A stretch of 64,000 nt of DNA from Rutidosis leptorrhynchoides (taxonomy: Eukaryota > Streptophyta > Magnoliopsida > Asterales > Asteraceae): contig NC_092336.1 of assembly GCF_046630445.1 (NCBI RefSeq), forward strand, positions 294,987,501 through 295,051,500. Direction: 5' to 3'. Shown piece after piece: positions 22,916 to 34,906 of the stretch. The notes beneath the pieces were generated by a model. The model saw nothing but the letters and a program-made list of their open reading frames with translations, ran no database searches and had not been told where the DNA came from. How positions within the stretch are numbered: the stretch's first letter is position 1; each line of letters begins with the position of its first letter. Both the position numbers and the translations under genes were made by a program.

Positions 22916-24690
22916 ATGCTATCCCAAGATTACATAATATATTAGAATACATATATAATACAATATAAGTTAGCTAGGATATGATTTGTATAGAATTGTT
23001 ACAATACTTCCCGTAGCTACAACAATCAAAAAATATTCAATCTTGTTTTACCCATAACTTCTTCGTTTTAAATCCGTTTTGAGTGAATCAAATTGCTATG
23101 GTTTCATATTGAACTCTATTTTATGAATATAAATAGAAAAAGTATAGGTTTATAGTCGAAAATATAAGTTACAAGTCATTTTTATAAGAGGTAGTAATTT
23201 CAGTCGAAAGAACGACATCTTTATGACCATTTTGAAAAACATACTTCCACTTTGAGTTTAACCATAATTTTTGGATATAGTTTCATGTTCATAAGAAAAA
23301 TCATTTTCCCAGAAGAACAACTTTTAAATCAAAGTTTATCATAGTTTTTAATTATCAAACCCAAAACAGCCCGCGGTGTTACTACGACGGCGTATGTCCG
23401 GTTTTACGATGTTTTTCGTGTTTCCAGGTTTTAAATCATTAAGTTAGCATATCATATAGATATAGAACATGTATTTAGTTGATTTTAAAAGTCAAGTTAG
23501 AAGGATTAACTTTTGTTTGCGAACAAGTTTAGAATTAACTAAACTATGTTCTAGTGATTTCAAGTTTAAACCTTCGAATAAGGTAGTTTTATATATATGA
23601 ATCGAATGATGTTATGAGTATTATTACTACCTCAGGTTTTGTGGATAAACCTACTGAAAATGAGAAAAATAGATCTAGCTTCAAAGGATCCTTGGATGGC
23701 TTGAAAGTTCTTGAAACAGAATCATGACACGAAAACAAGTTCAAGTAAGATTTCCACTCGAAATAAGATTGTTATAGTTATAGAAATTGAATCAAAGTTT
23801 GAATATGAGTATTACCTTGTATTAGAAAGATATATTACTATAAATAAGAAAGATTTCTTGAGGTTGGATGATCACTTTACAAGATTGGAAGTAAGCTAGC
23901 AAACTTGGATGTATTCTTGATTTTATGAAACTAGAACTTATAGAATTTATGAAGAACACTTAGAACTTGAAGATAGAACTTGAGAGAGATCAATTAGATG
24001 AAGAAAATTGAAGAATGAAAGTGTTTGTAGGTGTTTTTGGTCATTGGTATATGGATTAGATATAAAGGATGTGTAATTTCGTTTACATGTAAATAAGTCA
24101 TGAATGATTACTAATATTTTTGTAATTTTATGAGATATTTCATGCTAGTTGCCAAATGATGGTTCCCACATGTGTTAGGTAACTCACATGGGCTGCTAAG
24201 AGCTGATCATTGGAGTGTATATACCAATAGTACATACATCTAAAAGCTGTGTATTGTATGAGTACGAATACAGGTGCATACGAGTAGAATTGTTGATGAA
24301 AATGAATGAGGATGTAATTGTAAGCATCTTTGTTAAGTAGAAGTACTTTGATAAGTGTCTTGAAGTCTTTCAAAAGTGTATGAATACATATTAAAACACT
24401 ACATGTAAATACATTTTAACTGAGTCATTAAGTCATCGTTAGTCGTTACATGTAAATGTTGTTTTGAAACCTTTAGGTTAACGATCTTGTTAAATGTTGT
24501 TAACCCATTGTTTATTATATTTAAAGAGATGTTAAATTATTACATTATCATGATATTATGATATATAATATATCTTAGTATGATATATATACAGTTAAAT
24601 GTCATTACAACGATAATCGTTACATATATGTCTCGATTCGAAATCATTAAGTTAGTAGTCTTGTTTTTACATATGTAGTTCATTGTTAAT
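22916..24690 (-). mobile_element. LTR family H, copy H2, right part
   Basis: Noncoding; 23606-24690 aligns with 1-1096 of H1, whereas 22916-23605 has no counterpart in the window. A GC-rich patch (cccgcggtgttactacgacggcg near 23370) stands out but is not palindromic. The repeat stops at 24690, where a D-type LTR head begins. Confidence 0.65.
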
Positions 24691-24886
24691 TGTTATGACC
24701 CGGAAATTTCTGACCAAATTTAAACTAAATCTTAAAATAATTTCGACACGATAAGAAAAGTCTGTTAGGTTGAGTCTCAAAAATTTTGAACTGTTTCATA
24801 TATTCATTGACCTTAGACTATTTCCTACGATTCACGAACAAATATTTGTAAATAGATGCATATATATTTAAATATAAATATAAATT

Positions 24887-24964
<78 letters not shown>
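24691..24964 (+). mobile_element. D-type LTR head (D1)
   Basis: Begins tgttatgacccggaaatttc and aligns with the LTR head at 41543 for about 190 bp (shared cgacacgataag, then a run-up to a (TA)n tract). Past the (TA)n run the two sequences diverge, so the right limit is unknown. Confidence 0.6.
24889..24964. repeat. (TA)n microsatellite
   Basis: About 38 TA units at the point where D1 and D2 stop aligning. Confidence 0.95.
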
Positions 24965-24967
<3 letters not shown>

Positions 24968-27900
24968 ATTTGAACTATAAATTGAAATAATAATACTTAT
25001 TATTAATATTGTTATTGTTATTTATATTATTCTTATTAATGATATTGAAAGTATTATTATTATTATTAATATATTTATTTATATTTATAAATTACTAATC
25101 AAAATATTAGATAAATATTACAGAATTCGTTACACATCCCTATCAAGTTTAAATTTTCTCTTCTGTTTTCTTGTTCTGACTGAATATTCCTGTCGACACA
25201 TTAATTACAAAAGAGGAGGTGGCTATGTGCTGTAAAGCATATGGGAAAAATTATCATTTTGTTTTTCTGACTTTCTAATGCAAAAACACATGCACATAAT
25301 TCTATATATAATATAGATGACCCACTATATTCTTAATCATCGATAAACATTATTTCCTTGTGTTGTTTTTGTGAACTCACCCAACCACATCACCCTTCTT
25401 CTTCAAGTGGAAATAGTTACTATTTTCCAGTAGAACATCAACGACCTCCTACCACCACCTTAAACCCATCGTGGCAACCACCTATCTCATCTATTTATTC
25501 TCTATACCTCATGTATTTATACAATTACATAGAGGAAAACACACCCTTTCATCACCAACTCATCACTCTCTAGAAACTCACGTATTTGCTTCTGAGTACT
25601 AACCGAAAATAACCATCACCCATGATGATCACCTTACCAACACCTTCTCCGGCACCCCACCATCACAAACCCTTGACTGCGAGCACCACTCTACAACCAC
25701 CTCACATCACCATCAATCATCAATCATCATCACCCCTAACCCATTAACTACCATGGATTCCGGTGGAAACTACAAACGGCTGCTACAATGATTGTTTTTC
25801 TTCTGCTCCTCATTCGAACCCAAAACATCACCCTTTGAAACTGCTACACCTTATTCTTCTACTACTGCCGCACACCATCTGTTTCAGTTCCTGTCGAACA
25901 ATCCTCAAGACCCAACCATGTACCTGCTGTTGCTATGTGATTTTTTTCTAGATATTGTTCAAACGAAATCATTGAAGAAGACGATGGATAGTTACTGTAT
26001 CGCTACTATCCAATTTCGGTTTCTTCTATTTCCTTGTTGACCGGACACCACCCAACTCAAAACCATGGTAAATAACTGCTGCTACGTCTGTGTTTGTTAT
26101 TTTTGTCAAGCCCAACCGAAAACACAAAGGAAGAAGATGAATACGATATTGCTTACTGTTGCCGCTGTGGTGTTTTATTTTTGCTGCTGCAGCTTTACGT
26201 GTTTAATGCTATGGTGAACGACATCTTAATAAATAATGATGATGAATGATCATATAATAGTGATGAGCCATCAAAATTGATCAAGTAAATTAATATTCTA
26301 TTAACCCTTTAGTAAGCGGTAGGGTTGCTATACTGAATCCTTATCAATCGAACTGTGCAAGTTACAAAGATAATGTACTTGGGGCGATTTTACATACCAT
26401 ATCGCAGTTGGGCCGTGATAGTTTTGGGTTGTGATTTAAAATCTTGGGCCGTGAACTTTGGGTTCTATTGGGCCGAATGGTTATGTTGAGTGAGTTGATG
26501 AAATGGTAAATGATTATGTGATTATGATTATGAAAATGATAAATGTGATACTATAATAATGATAATGATTATGATGGTAATAAAGGATAACGAATGATGA
26601 TGATGAGTTCATAAGGTTGATGATGAAGATAGAATAAGGATGATATGATGAATTTATTACACGGTTTTGTACATGATATATACTTAAACACGCGAGTTCT
26701 AATCAGAAAATAACCAACAACTCAGTGATTAAGGGTGTTTGTGTGTAAAGGTAGTTAAAAAAAAGGAACATAAGTCAAGTGGCGTGAACAGATGAAGTAA
26801 ACCACCATACCTTGGACACTTCCTAGGTATGTCCTGCCTGACTTCTCTGCTTTGCCCATCTTCTTGCTCTATTTCTCTCATATTTTTTTCTTAAACAAAC
26901 CCTAAAAGTGACCGATCAGGAAGCGTCTGCCATCATCTTCATCATTATCGTCACTTGAAAACGGTATTTTTTTTCCCTTTTCTTCATTTTAGGGTTCATA
27001 ATCTTCATCATCGACATCGTTTCAGGTGATGTATCTTGGAACTAAAAGATCAATAGCCTTAACTTCGTTCACCAGGTTTGATTTTCATGATCTTTTGCAC
27101 TGATTTTGGTTTATTTAAATTAAAAGTATATATATATTTTTATTGTTAATTTTTCAATCGAAGTTGTTGAACGAAGTTATAAATAATCGATTTCGATAAA
27201 TTAGTAAATCAGGCTTACGGGTAAATTTCTTCAATCCTTTTAGGGTCCAGTATTCTACATCAGGTATGTCAATTTTTGTCTTTTTATTTAATACAAAATT
27301 GAAATTAGGTCTCATATGATTGATTAGGATAATGATATTGATTTAATTAGATTAATATAAGTGTTTGAAAGTGTCATTAATATAAGTATTTGTATGTGAA
27401 GCTTTTGGTTTGCGATGGTTGTTGATTGTTGGCCACTGATATTGTTGAACGCGTCTGCACTGTATAATGACCAACATCTGTAAGCAATATTTTGGCATTT
27501 TTTCATTACCAGTTCTTTTTTCCCATGGTTAATTTGGTTATGTATTGTCTATATTTGAAGTCCTGATTAATATGTATATTGGAGTTTCAGATTCTTTGTG
27601 TTATTTGTGACTATTGAAAACTAAAGTCTTATGACTGCTTTTTTTTAGTCTATGCTGATATTTGTAGGATTAATTTTTAACTTATATATGTTCTTGCTGC
27701 TATCTACAAGATGTGGGTATATTTCTTCAAGTAAAAAACTGTAAGTGTTATTATTATTATGTTAATGTTAATTATATTATTATTATTATTTTAAATTAAA
27801 ATTAAATTTTAGTGAATGAAGTGAAAGATATGACGAGGGAAGAAGTGCAGGAGAGATGAGAGGCTTAAGGTTAAAAAGTAGAATAATTAATTGTAAAATT

Positions 27901-28563
27901 GGAGTGTCTGATCCTTAAAGGCGACAGAAGGTCGGATTCAACCGAATGACTACAAATTCAGTTATTCTTTGTACACAATCGTTGCGTCATTTACAGAGCG
28001 AGGAAGAAATCGAGTTATCAACTAATTCTTTTGTAACTAATCATTTTATTATTTTGAATCTTTTAATTTTTGCTATGTGTATTACTTATTTCTGAATATA
28101 AATACATACCCTGAATTTTGGTTCGAGTATGATTTTGGTGTAAATGTGAGAATCAGACACTGAAAATTGTAAGAATGGTTAGTTTTGGAGAAACTGGAAA
28201 AATGCAGCTGCAAAACAAAAAATATATATATGTATATATAAAATATGCTTAGAATGATGTGTTTATTAAGGGTTTGATTTGTCCATTTTAATCAGATCGA
28301 TGTAATCTGATACAAAGTATTGATTGGGTAATATGTGTAAAAAGAAATTAGGTCTTTTACTTTGTCCCAATTTTATAACCGCTTACAAAAAAAAAAAAAA
28401 AAAAAAAAAACATCTTACCAAATTTAAAGCAGTGATCTTTGCCTATGTATCAATGGTTGAATATTTCATTGGATATTATGTTACTTGATATTTATAGGAT
28501 GATATTATCACATGATTATAACATATAATAATATATAGTAGTTAGAGGTATATGATATTTTCT
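24965..28563. other. Unassigned AT-rich DNA
   Basis: 3.6 kb with no recognised protein. Small ORFs at 25358-26040 are short, unlike any family I know, and sit in ccaccacc-rich DNA that may be the rest of D1. From 26880 to 27260 the plus strand looks like a plant gene 5' end: aaaccctaaaag near 26899, then cgtttcag/gtgatg near 27025, ttcaccag/gtttga near 27077 and acatcag/gtatgtc near 27264. No coding exon follows. An A24 run lies at 28387-28410. Confidence 0.4.
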
Positions 28564-28568
28564 TTAAT

Positions 28569-28838
28569 TGTTATAAATTTAGTAGATTATAACTACCTTT
28601 AATGGTCTATATACTTATTATCAACTTATACTAATCTTATAAGAATGAAAGAAAGAAGAATAGAGAGAAAGGAATGATATATTGAGAAAATGTGTGTATC
28701 ATTTACATTCAATTCATGCATATATATAGTACTTAAACATTAGACTTTTATGGTATATGATTGAAATTAGTAGCCACCATTTGTTGACTTTTAATATCAT
28801 AACATGAAATTGGCAGCCACTATTTGACTTTCATAACA
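28569..28838 (-). mobile_element. copia 3' LTR
   Basis: 270 bp, preceded by TSD ttaat and followed by the polypurine tract on the inside. Confidence 0.92.
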
Positions 28839-28849
28839 CTTCCCCTTGG
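28839..28849 (-). other. copia polypurine tract
   Basis: Reads CCAAGGGGAAG on minus, directly before the TGTTATG start of the LTR. It primes plus-strand synthesis in this family type. Confidence 0.85.
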
Positions 28850-29000
28850 ATGACAATTTTTGTTTCATTAAGATCAACTACAAGCAACTGCCTCGTTAAA
28901 AACCTTGCTAAAGAAAAACCCAGTGGGATAAAAACTTTAGTCAAGGGAAAAAGAGTGCAGTATAGAGTTGACTCCCCCTTAAGCAGACATCGTTGAGTCG

Positions 29001-29486
29001 TCACATCATTTGAACTTGCCTCATGCCAATATTGTGAACGTGAGTTCTGAAAATAGTAGTTGGAAGTGCTTCAGCATCGTTTTTGCTAGATTGAACGCAG
29101 ATCATTTCAATCTGGTCGTCATTGATGAGATCTTGAGTGTATGAGAAGAATCTAGGAGGTATGTGTTTTGTTCGGTTATTTTTAATATACCCTTCTTTCA
29201 TCTGTGCTATGCAAGCTGCATTATCTTCATAGAGTGTTGTTGGGCTTTTATGGCATTCTAGTCCACAAGAATCAGTAATGAGTTGTGTCATTGATCTCAA
29301 CCAAAAACATTCCCGAGTAGCTTCATGTAATGCAATCACTTCGGCATGATTTGATGATGTAGCAACAAGTGTTTGTTTTTGAGAACGCCATGATATTGCA
29401 GTACCTCCATTTAGGAATACATATCCAGTTTGAGATTTAGCTTTATGTGGATCAGATAAATAACCTGCATCTGCATAACCAACCAA
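29001..29486 (-). pseudogene. copia RNase H domain fragment
   Basis: 161 codons open. Motifs VGYADAGYLSDPHKAKSQTG, LNGGTAISWRSQKQ, VATSSNHAEVIALHEA and LYEDNAACI are typical of copia RNase H. The expected acidic residues are present: D of YADAG, E of HAEV, D of YEDN. The domain lacks its upstream RT: the preceding frame joins a short RYLRGTTDLGLFYS stretch to an RT N-terminal remnant near 29570-29600. Confidence 0.85.
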
Positions 29487-29569
29487 ATCTTGTTTTGATT
29501 CGTTAGAATAAAATAATCCTAAATCAGTAGTTCCTCGAAGGTATCGAAATAAGTAATTGCATCCATAAC

Positions 29570-29996
29570 AGGAGAATAAGTTTTCTCATAATCAATTCCT
29601 GGTCTTTGAGAGAAATCTTGAGTTACAAGTCTGACGTTACCTTGTAAGTTCATTTTTCTTATTTCCTTTTCGAATTAAAATTCATTTGTATCCCATACAT
29701 TTCACATCTTTAAAAGTGATAATGATTGATCCGAAAACTTTTCTTTTATTGAGAGATTCTAATTCAGCTCGTATTGCTCCTTTCAATTGAGCTCAGTCAT
29801 GTATATTTTGACACTCAATGACAAATTTTGGTTCTAGATCATCATCTTTATTCATGATGTCATTATATGAAAAATTCTTATCAATATTTGTCATTCCGTT
29901 TCGGTTCCATAATATTGCATAATTTATTGCAATTTCTGTATTTATTATCAATATCCTCTGCAGAAGGAGTATTGATATTTGGTTCTTCTTGAACAC
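29570..29996 (-). pseudogene. copia integrase-RT linker and RT N-terminus remnant
   Basis: Degenerate, with stops and frame changes. 29793-29996 keeps NKDDDLEPKFVIECQN, typical of the linker before copia RT. Broken matches to an RT N-terminus (LNKRKVFG, SQRPG-like) continue to about 29570. The catalytic core of RT, including YVDD, is not found. Confidence 0.6.
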
Positions 29997-30389
29997 TTTA
30001 TTTTACCTCATTATCAGCTGATTTTATTTTCGAGGATTTTTATCTTCGGAACCAATTGATCTTCCACGTTTCATGCGTGGCAAAGACTCAAGAGTGATAT
30101 TATTGCCAGCTTTTGGAATTTCAATTCGAGCTGGAGCATTTACTGCTATTATATAGGATTTAGTCACTTTTTTTTTGTATCTTTAAATGCATCACGTAAT
30201 CGATTTGCAAGTTTCTTGCATATGCATTATTTTTGAACTTTCGTTTCACATTCTTTTGTGCGAGGATCAAGATACCTTAATTGATGTTCACACCATGAAA
30301 CATCATTTTATTTATTTTTCATTTCTCCCCCTAATCTAGGGAACAATATTTCATTAAAATGATAATCAGCAAAATGTGCTGTAATAACA

Positions 30390-30955
30390 TTACCCATCAT
30401 GGGTTCTTATGATTGAAGATGTTTCATATCCAACATACATTCCCATCCTCCTTTGAGGACCCATTTTAATGCGTTGTAGTGGTACAACTAGAACATACAC
30501 TGTACAACCAAATGTTCTAAGGTGAGAAATATTTGGCTCTCGACCAAAATTAAGTTGGTAATGGAGAATATTTATGACTTGCACTTCGTTTAGTGCGAAT
30601 TAATGTCGCATCATGTAAATTTACATGTCTCCATATAAATATTGAGAGTTTTGTACTCATTTCCAATTGTCTAGTTATTAGCTGCAAGCGTTTATCTATT
30701 GATTCAGCTAAATCAATTTTGTGTATGCACATGAGCAACTGGATGTTCAACAACAATCCCTGTAGACATATAATAATCATTAAATGCTTGAGATGTTAAC
30801 TCACCAGCATTATCAAGTCTCACCCTTTTAATGGTGTAATTAGAATAATGTGTTCTCAAATTAATAATTTGTGCAAGAAACTTTGCAAATGCCATATTAC
30901 GGCTTGATAACACACAAACATGAGACCATCCTCTAGATGCGTCTATTAGAACCAT
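30390..30955 (-). pseudogene. copia integrase remnant, frameshifted
   Basis: Three overlapping frames cover one integrase. 30713-30955 has VLIDASRGWSHVCVLSSRN, RLDNAGELTSQAFNDYYMS and VEHPVAHVHTQN. 30550-30780 continues with KRLQLITRQ and RTKRSASHKYSPL. 30390-30584 has FGREPNISHLRTFGCTVYV and GPQRRMGMYVGYE. At least two frameshifts make it non-functional. Confidence 0.85.
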
Positions 30956-31311
30956 GAAATATCAAAATGATCCATATGATGGATGAATTGGTCCATATAT
31001 ATAACCTTGAATTCTTTCAAGAAACATTGGTGATTCTTTCTCAATATTCTTTTCATTAATCACCATATGTGCTTTTCATTAATCACTATATGTGTTTTTC
31101 ATTAATCACCATATGTGCTTTTAATCATATGTGCCGCGTTTTTCATTATATGCGCTTTTCAGTGCTACATATATATTTCTCATTTTCGATTATCATTGAC
31201 TGATAATCATATCCATTATGATATATATCAGAGAAACTTAACAAATTTTTCTTTGATTTGGGAGAAAACAAGGCAATGTTTATCATAAAATTCATACCAT
31301 TTGGTAATATG

Positions 31312-31313
<2 letters not shown>

Positions 31314-31351
<38 letters not shown>
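31314..31351. repeat. T38 homopolymer inside the copia element
   Basis: A 38-base T run (A run on the element's sense strand) within the coding region left of the gag remnant; copia-like sequence continues on both sides. Further T runs of about 20-35 occur at 32280-32312, 32386-32420 and 33058-33080 within the captured segment. Confidence 0.9.
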
Positions 31352-31353
<2 letters not shown>

Positions 31354-31454
31354 CTTTTCCGTTCCTTATATCAAGTTTGCAAGACCTGATATAATATTTA
31401 TAATTCCTTCATTTGATTTAAATCAATTAAATATTTCTTAGATTTGATCATAGT

Positions 31455-31615
31455 GTGTATGTTACCACTATAGTATTTTCCATAATACAGTTGGATCTTC
31501 GATCATATAATATGTAGATTCTAAGGACTCGTCAATATGTTTGCTAAAAAAAAAATATTTGCTATTGCTTTCTCTTGTTCGAATCAATTATTTAAATCAT
31601 TAATGATGGTGGCCC
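31455..31615 (-). pseudogene. copia gag remnant
   Basis: Minus-strand fragments such as YYMIEDPTVLWKIL resemble the conserved VEDPxVLW core of copia gag. The frame is broken by an A-run near 31548. It ends near 31615, where unrelated sequence begins. Confidence 0.55.
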
Positions 31616-31619
31616 ATTC

Positions 31620-32277
31620 ACGCCCATGTGTTTTCTGAACATAAATATTCGTTTTTCAAATGGACTTTATATTACGGGGTAGGTATATATAATATTAATA
31701 TTATATACAAAAGCAGCTTTATTAAAACAACTTATTCAACCACAAATATCTCATTAACTATGACGTGTCACATTTCAATCGTGATTCGTGAAAGATGTTT
31801 AAAAAAAATACTTACTTTCGAAAGGTAAGTTTGATAAATGGCATGTGAGATTAAACCAACAATTAGACCAGCTAACTAGGGTTAGTTTTGTGAAATACTC
31901 CGTAATAATTCAATAAAACATGAGATCTAGCATTAAGGATTAAAAAAAAAATCTTTAAGGATAATCTGTCGTGACATGTAGGGTCATTTGTGAACGTTGG
32001 TGCCGTTGTCTAAAATGACTATAAACAATTACTCAAATAATCATATTTGTAATATAACAAGGTAAATTTAGACATAAAAAAAAAACTTAGAGATATGTAA
32101 AGTAAAATGCTAAATGTGTCTAAAAACACAACAACCCGTTCCACCACCTTTACGATCGAAACCCATTTATACATATATTATTATTATTATTTTTTTTTCT
32201 TGTTGCTGCATATTTCTGTTTAAACGAACCATCACCTATTTCTTCTCCTCTCACATATCACTCCCTCTCTCGTTAAT

Positions 32278-32317
<40 letters not shown>

Positions 32318-32383
32318 GAACTTTAATTTAATACTAACTAGGCGATTAGAATATTGGACAAGTGGGAGTATTTGACTAACACC

Positions 32384-32421
<38 letters not shown>

Positions 32422-33400
32422 TGAGAAATGGTGCAAGTTTAATGCTTGCATTCATGAGTATTTATAGCCTAAAATCTCAATATAAAAATACATACTTTGT
32501 GTACCAAAATTGACTATATGTATACACCAAAATTGACTATCCATATCTATATTATTTTTTACACCTGCTATAAATTGTTTTGAAGAACGGTCACCATCGA
32601 AGATCCATTATTACTATCTCCTTTAATAATGTAAGTGGGGTTTATAGGTTGTCGGCCACTTTACAGCTTGTTACCAACCCATGTTCATCATAAATATATA
32701 AACCGTTCACTAGTAAACATCTTGGCTCCTTTCCTTTGAATTTTTAATTCCCTCATGGTCCCTCAATAGTAATACGCCAAACAACAAGGTAATATTTGTT
32801 TTAAGACAATACATCGAATATGGGATCAACTTCTTAGTGGGGTAATGGAAAAAATATTATATTAAAGTAAATATAGTAGTATCGTAAATCCTTAATCATA
32901 ATCATTTATCATTGTCGGCCATGAAACAAATCTAGGTCCCACTTGATTAAAGATCAAACGCCATGTGACAAATTAGTCTTCACTTTTTTTTTCAGGTTCA
33001 TACACGTATGACTATGACCAAAAATAGTCGCCATAGCCGACCAAACTCTTATTTTAGTTTTTTTTTTTTTTTTTTTTTTTGCTACATACATCTAAGTTGT
33101 TAGGTTATTTCATGAAATATGTTATCTTATTCGATATATATTCCTATAAATAAAAAAACATACATCACGCACATCAGTACACACATACCATCTAGTCATC
33201 TATCCTATCATTCAATCAAATTTTGTCAACAAAAAAACATGCTGTTTTGCGAGGTCGGAAAATACCAAACTGCCGGCGATGCAATTCTCAATAATGGTAT
33301 AAAAATTTTCTACGAAACATACAGTTCCGGCCCCATCAAAATTCTAATGATCATAGGTATATCAATTCACTTCTTTTTTCATAAATTAAATAACTTTATT
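31620..33400 (+). other. Captured host DNA: promoter and first exon of an alpha/beta-hydrolase-like gene
   Basis: Unrelated to copia sequence and in opposite orientation to the element. The right part reads as a plant gene 5' end: TATA-like cctataaataaa near 33142, a 90-bp leader, an ATG at 33239, an exon to 33356 and a donor G/GTATAT. The left 1.5 kb is AT-rich with several T runs, presumably promoter or intergenic DNA. Both edges are approximate. A second transposon carrying the gene piece into the copia element is an alternative; I see no terminal repeats supporting it. Confidence 0.6.
33239..33356 (+). pseudogene. First exon of an alpha/beta-hydrolase superfamily gene (fragment)
   Basis: About 39 codons: a start MLFCEVGKYQ, then ILNNGIKIFYETYSSGPIK and ILMIIG. 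From memory this matches the N-terminus of a plant alpha/beta-hydrolase family (a start like MP[YF]CEVG, NNGxKIFYxTYGxGPTKVLLIIG) just before the LAGTH segment, with an intron after the IIG motif. A splice donor follows directly. The catalytic exons are absent, so no enzyme is encoded. In-frame codons reach back to 33119 but lie in the leader. Family assignment should be confirmed by protein search. Confidence 0.6.
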
Positions 33401-33919
33401 GAATATTAGAAATGGGTTTTTGTTCAGAGAAAATAAAAAAAATATAAGCAGAGCAAAGCTTACTGCAGTAACAATCGAGATATTGCAGTAGCGTGATGGT
33501 AACAATGGTAGTAGTTTGTGAGAGTTCACGGTTTAAACAGAAGGGAAAAACAGAATAACGAGCAGGTTGTATGTGGTGATGGTGCCGGTTCATTCAGAAG
33601 AGAATTAGAAGGTATGTATATATCTAATATGTATGTATTTCCTAATATTTCTCTCTTTTTAACGATCCCTCTCAAAACAGGTTCATTTTATGATAGGTTC
33701 ATTTTATGATCGTTTTAAAGTCTTAGTTTTCTTGTTAATTAATTAATTTAAATTAAATAACGTCAACAATTTTTAGAATACCTGATGAGTATAACTCAGT
33801 GGTGGAAGAATCCAAGCTGATAAAATTTTGATCAGAAGACACATCGGAGGTTTCCAGATCTTCCGGTGGTTTTAGCGGCGGAGGACAGTGGCCGGCGGGA
33901 GCTCTTCGTGCTGATAACG
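33401..33919 (-). other. copia 5' leader and putative PBS
   Basis: Noncoding leader between the 5' LTR and the captured DNA. Next to the LTR the minus strand reads CGTTATCAGCACGAAGAGC (33901-33919), the usual PBS position; I cannot name the tRNA with confidence. The GC-rich 33840-33905 stretch is leader, not a gene. Confidence 0.55.
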
Positions 33920-34189
33920 TGTTATAAATTTAGTAGATTATAACTACCTTTAATGGTCTATATACTTATTATCAACTTATACTAATCTTATAAGAATGAA
34001 AGAAAGAAGAATAGAGAGAAAGGAATGATATATTGAGAAAATGTGTGTATCATTTACATTCAATTCATGCATATATATAGTACTTAAACATTAGACTTTT
34101 ATGGTATATGATTGAAATTAGTAGCCACCATTTGTTGACTTTTAATATCATAACATGAAATTGGCAGCCACTATTTGACTTTCATAACA
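33920..34189 (-). mobile_element. copia 5' LTR
   Basis: 270 bp, reads identical to the left LTR; followed by TSD ttaat at 34190-34194. Confidence 0.92.
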
Positions 34190-34294
34190 TTAATAACTTT
34201 AATTAGTTGGCCATCTATATTGATACTAACTAGTCCGGGTCCAGCCCGCGCGATGCGGCGGGGGCTCTTGGTCCGATTTGAACGTAGTTAGTTT

Positions 34295-34588
34295 CGTTTT
34301 GTTGATAAAAGTATTTCAAGTCCAACGGTGCTGTCGTAAAAATTTAACTCACGACGAGCAGGAAGATACGGGTTGTCGTTGTGTTTAGCGTTTTTTAAAA
34401 AGTGTCCGTTTCGAACGAACTTTTTTCGTTTTGTTCATAAAATTATTTTGAGAATGACGCTGCTGTCGGAAAAATTTATCTCGCGGCGAGCGGGAAGATA
34501 CGGGCTGTCGTTGTGTTTAACGTTTTTTTAAAAAGTGTTCATTTTGAACGTACTTAGTTTCTTTTTGTTCGTAGAATTATTTCGGGTT
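34295..34588. repeat. GC-rich tandem repeat, period about 132-134 bp
   Basis: Units start at about 34295 (cgttttgttg), 34427 (cgttttgttc) and 34561 (ctttttgttc, truncated by the LTR at 34589). Each full unit contains a gctgtcg...gcgagc.ggaagatacgg..tgtcgttgtgttta core. A quasi-palindromic patch, cccgcgcgatgcggcgggg, precedes it at about 34245. No coding sense. Confidence 0.8.
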
Positions 34589-34906
34589 TGTAACATCCCG
34601 TTTTCCTGTGCTTACTTAAAGGTACAAACTTAATTATTAGCACGTTTATAACTTGTTCGTTTATGTGATTAAATGAGCCAAAGTGTTAGTTCATTAGCTA
34701 ATGCATGTATATGTGTGTATATATATGTATATGTATATATTTGAGAATGCGTGCGTGAGCGTGTATATTGATGTGCCGCAATGGCGTTGAGTCGTGTGAG
34801 ACTTAGGGTTGGAACTTAGTCATGAATAGGAAGAGCAAATGAGGTGCAATAGTTGTTGGAACCTTGGTTTGTGTTAAATGGTCGAAGTGATCAGGATCAG
34901 GCCACT

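Larger units (their letters stand above)
28569..34189 (-). mobile_element. Ty1/copia element, internally deleted, with captured gene fragment
   Basis: Bounded by 270-bp LTRs (28569-28838 and 33920-34189) that read identical by eye and start/end TGTTATGAAAG...TTTATAACA on minus. The direct duplication ttaat flanks it at 28564-28568 and 34190-34194. Polypurine tract CCAAGGGGAAG (minus) lies at 28839-28849. Coding remnants, in minus order gag, integrase, RNase H, are broken and most of RT is absent. About 1.8 kb of unrelated DNA (roughly 31620-33400) lies between the gag remnant and the 5' leader. Zero LTR divergence with heavy coding decay means it was already defective when it inserted and moved in trans. 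Confidence 0.88.

Noticed and set aside
25358-26040. Small ORFs in ccaccacc-rich DNA
   Set aside because: Short, overlapping in different frames and without recognisable motifs; more likely LTR or intergenic sequence.
32273-32455. Lys-rich ORFs at the T/A homopolymers
   Set aside because: Translations of homopolymer runs.
33119-33238. Upstream extension of the hydrolase-like exon
   Set aside because: In frame, but it lies between a TATA-like site and the better ATG at 33239 and has no family similarity.
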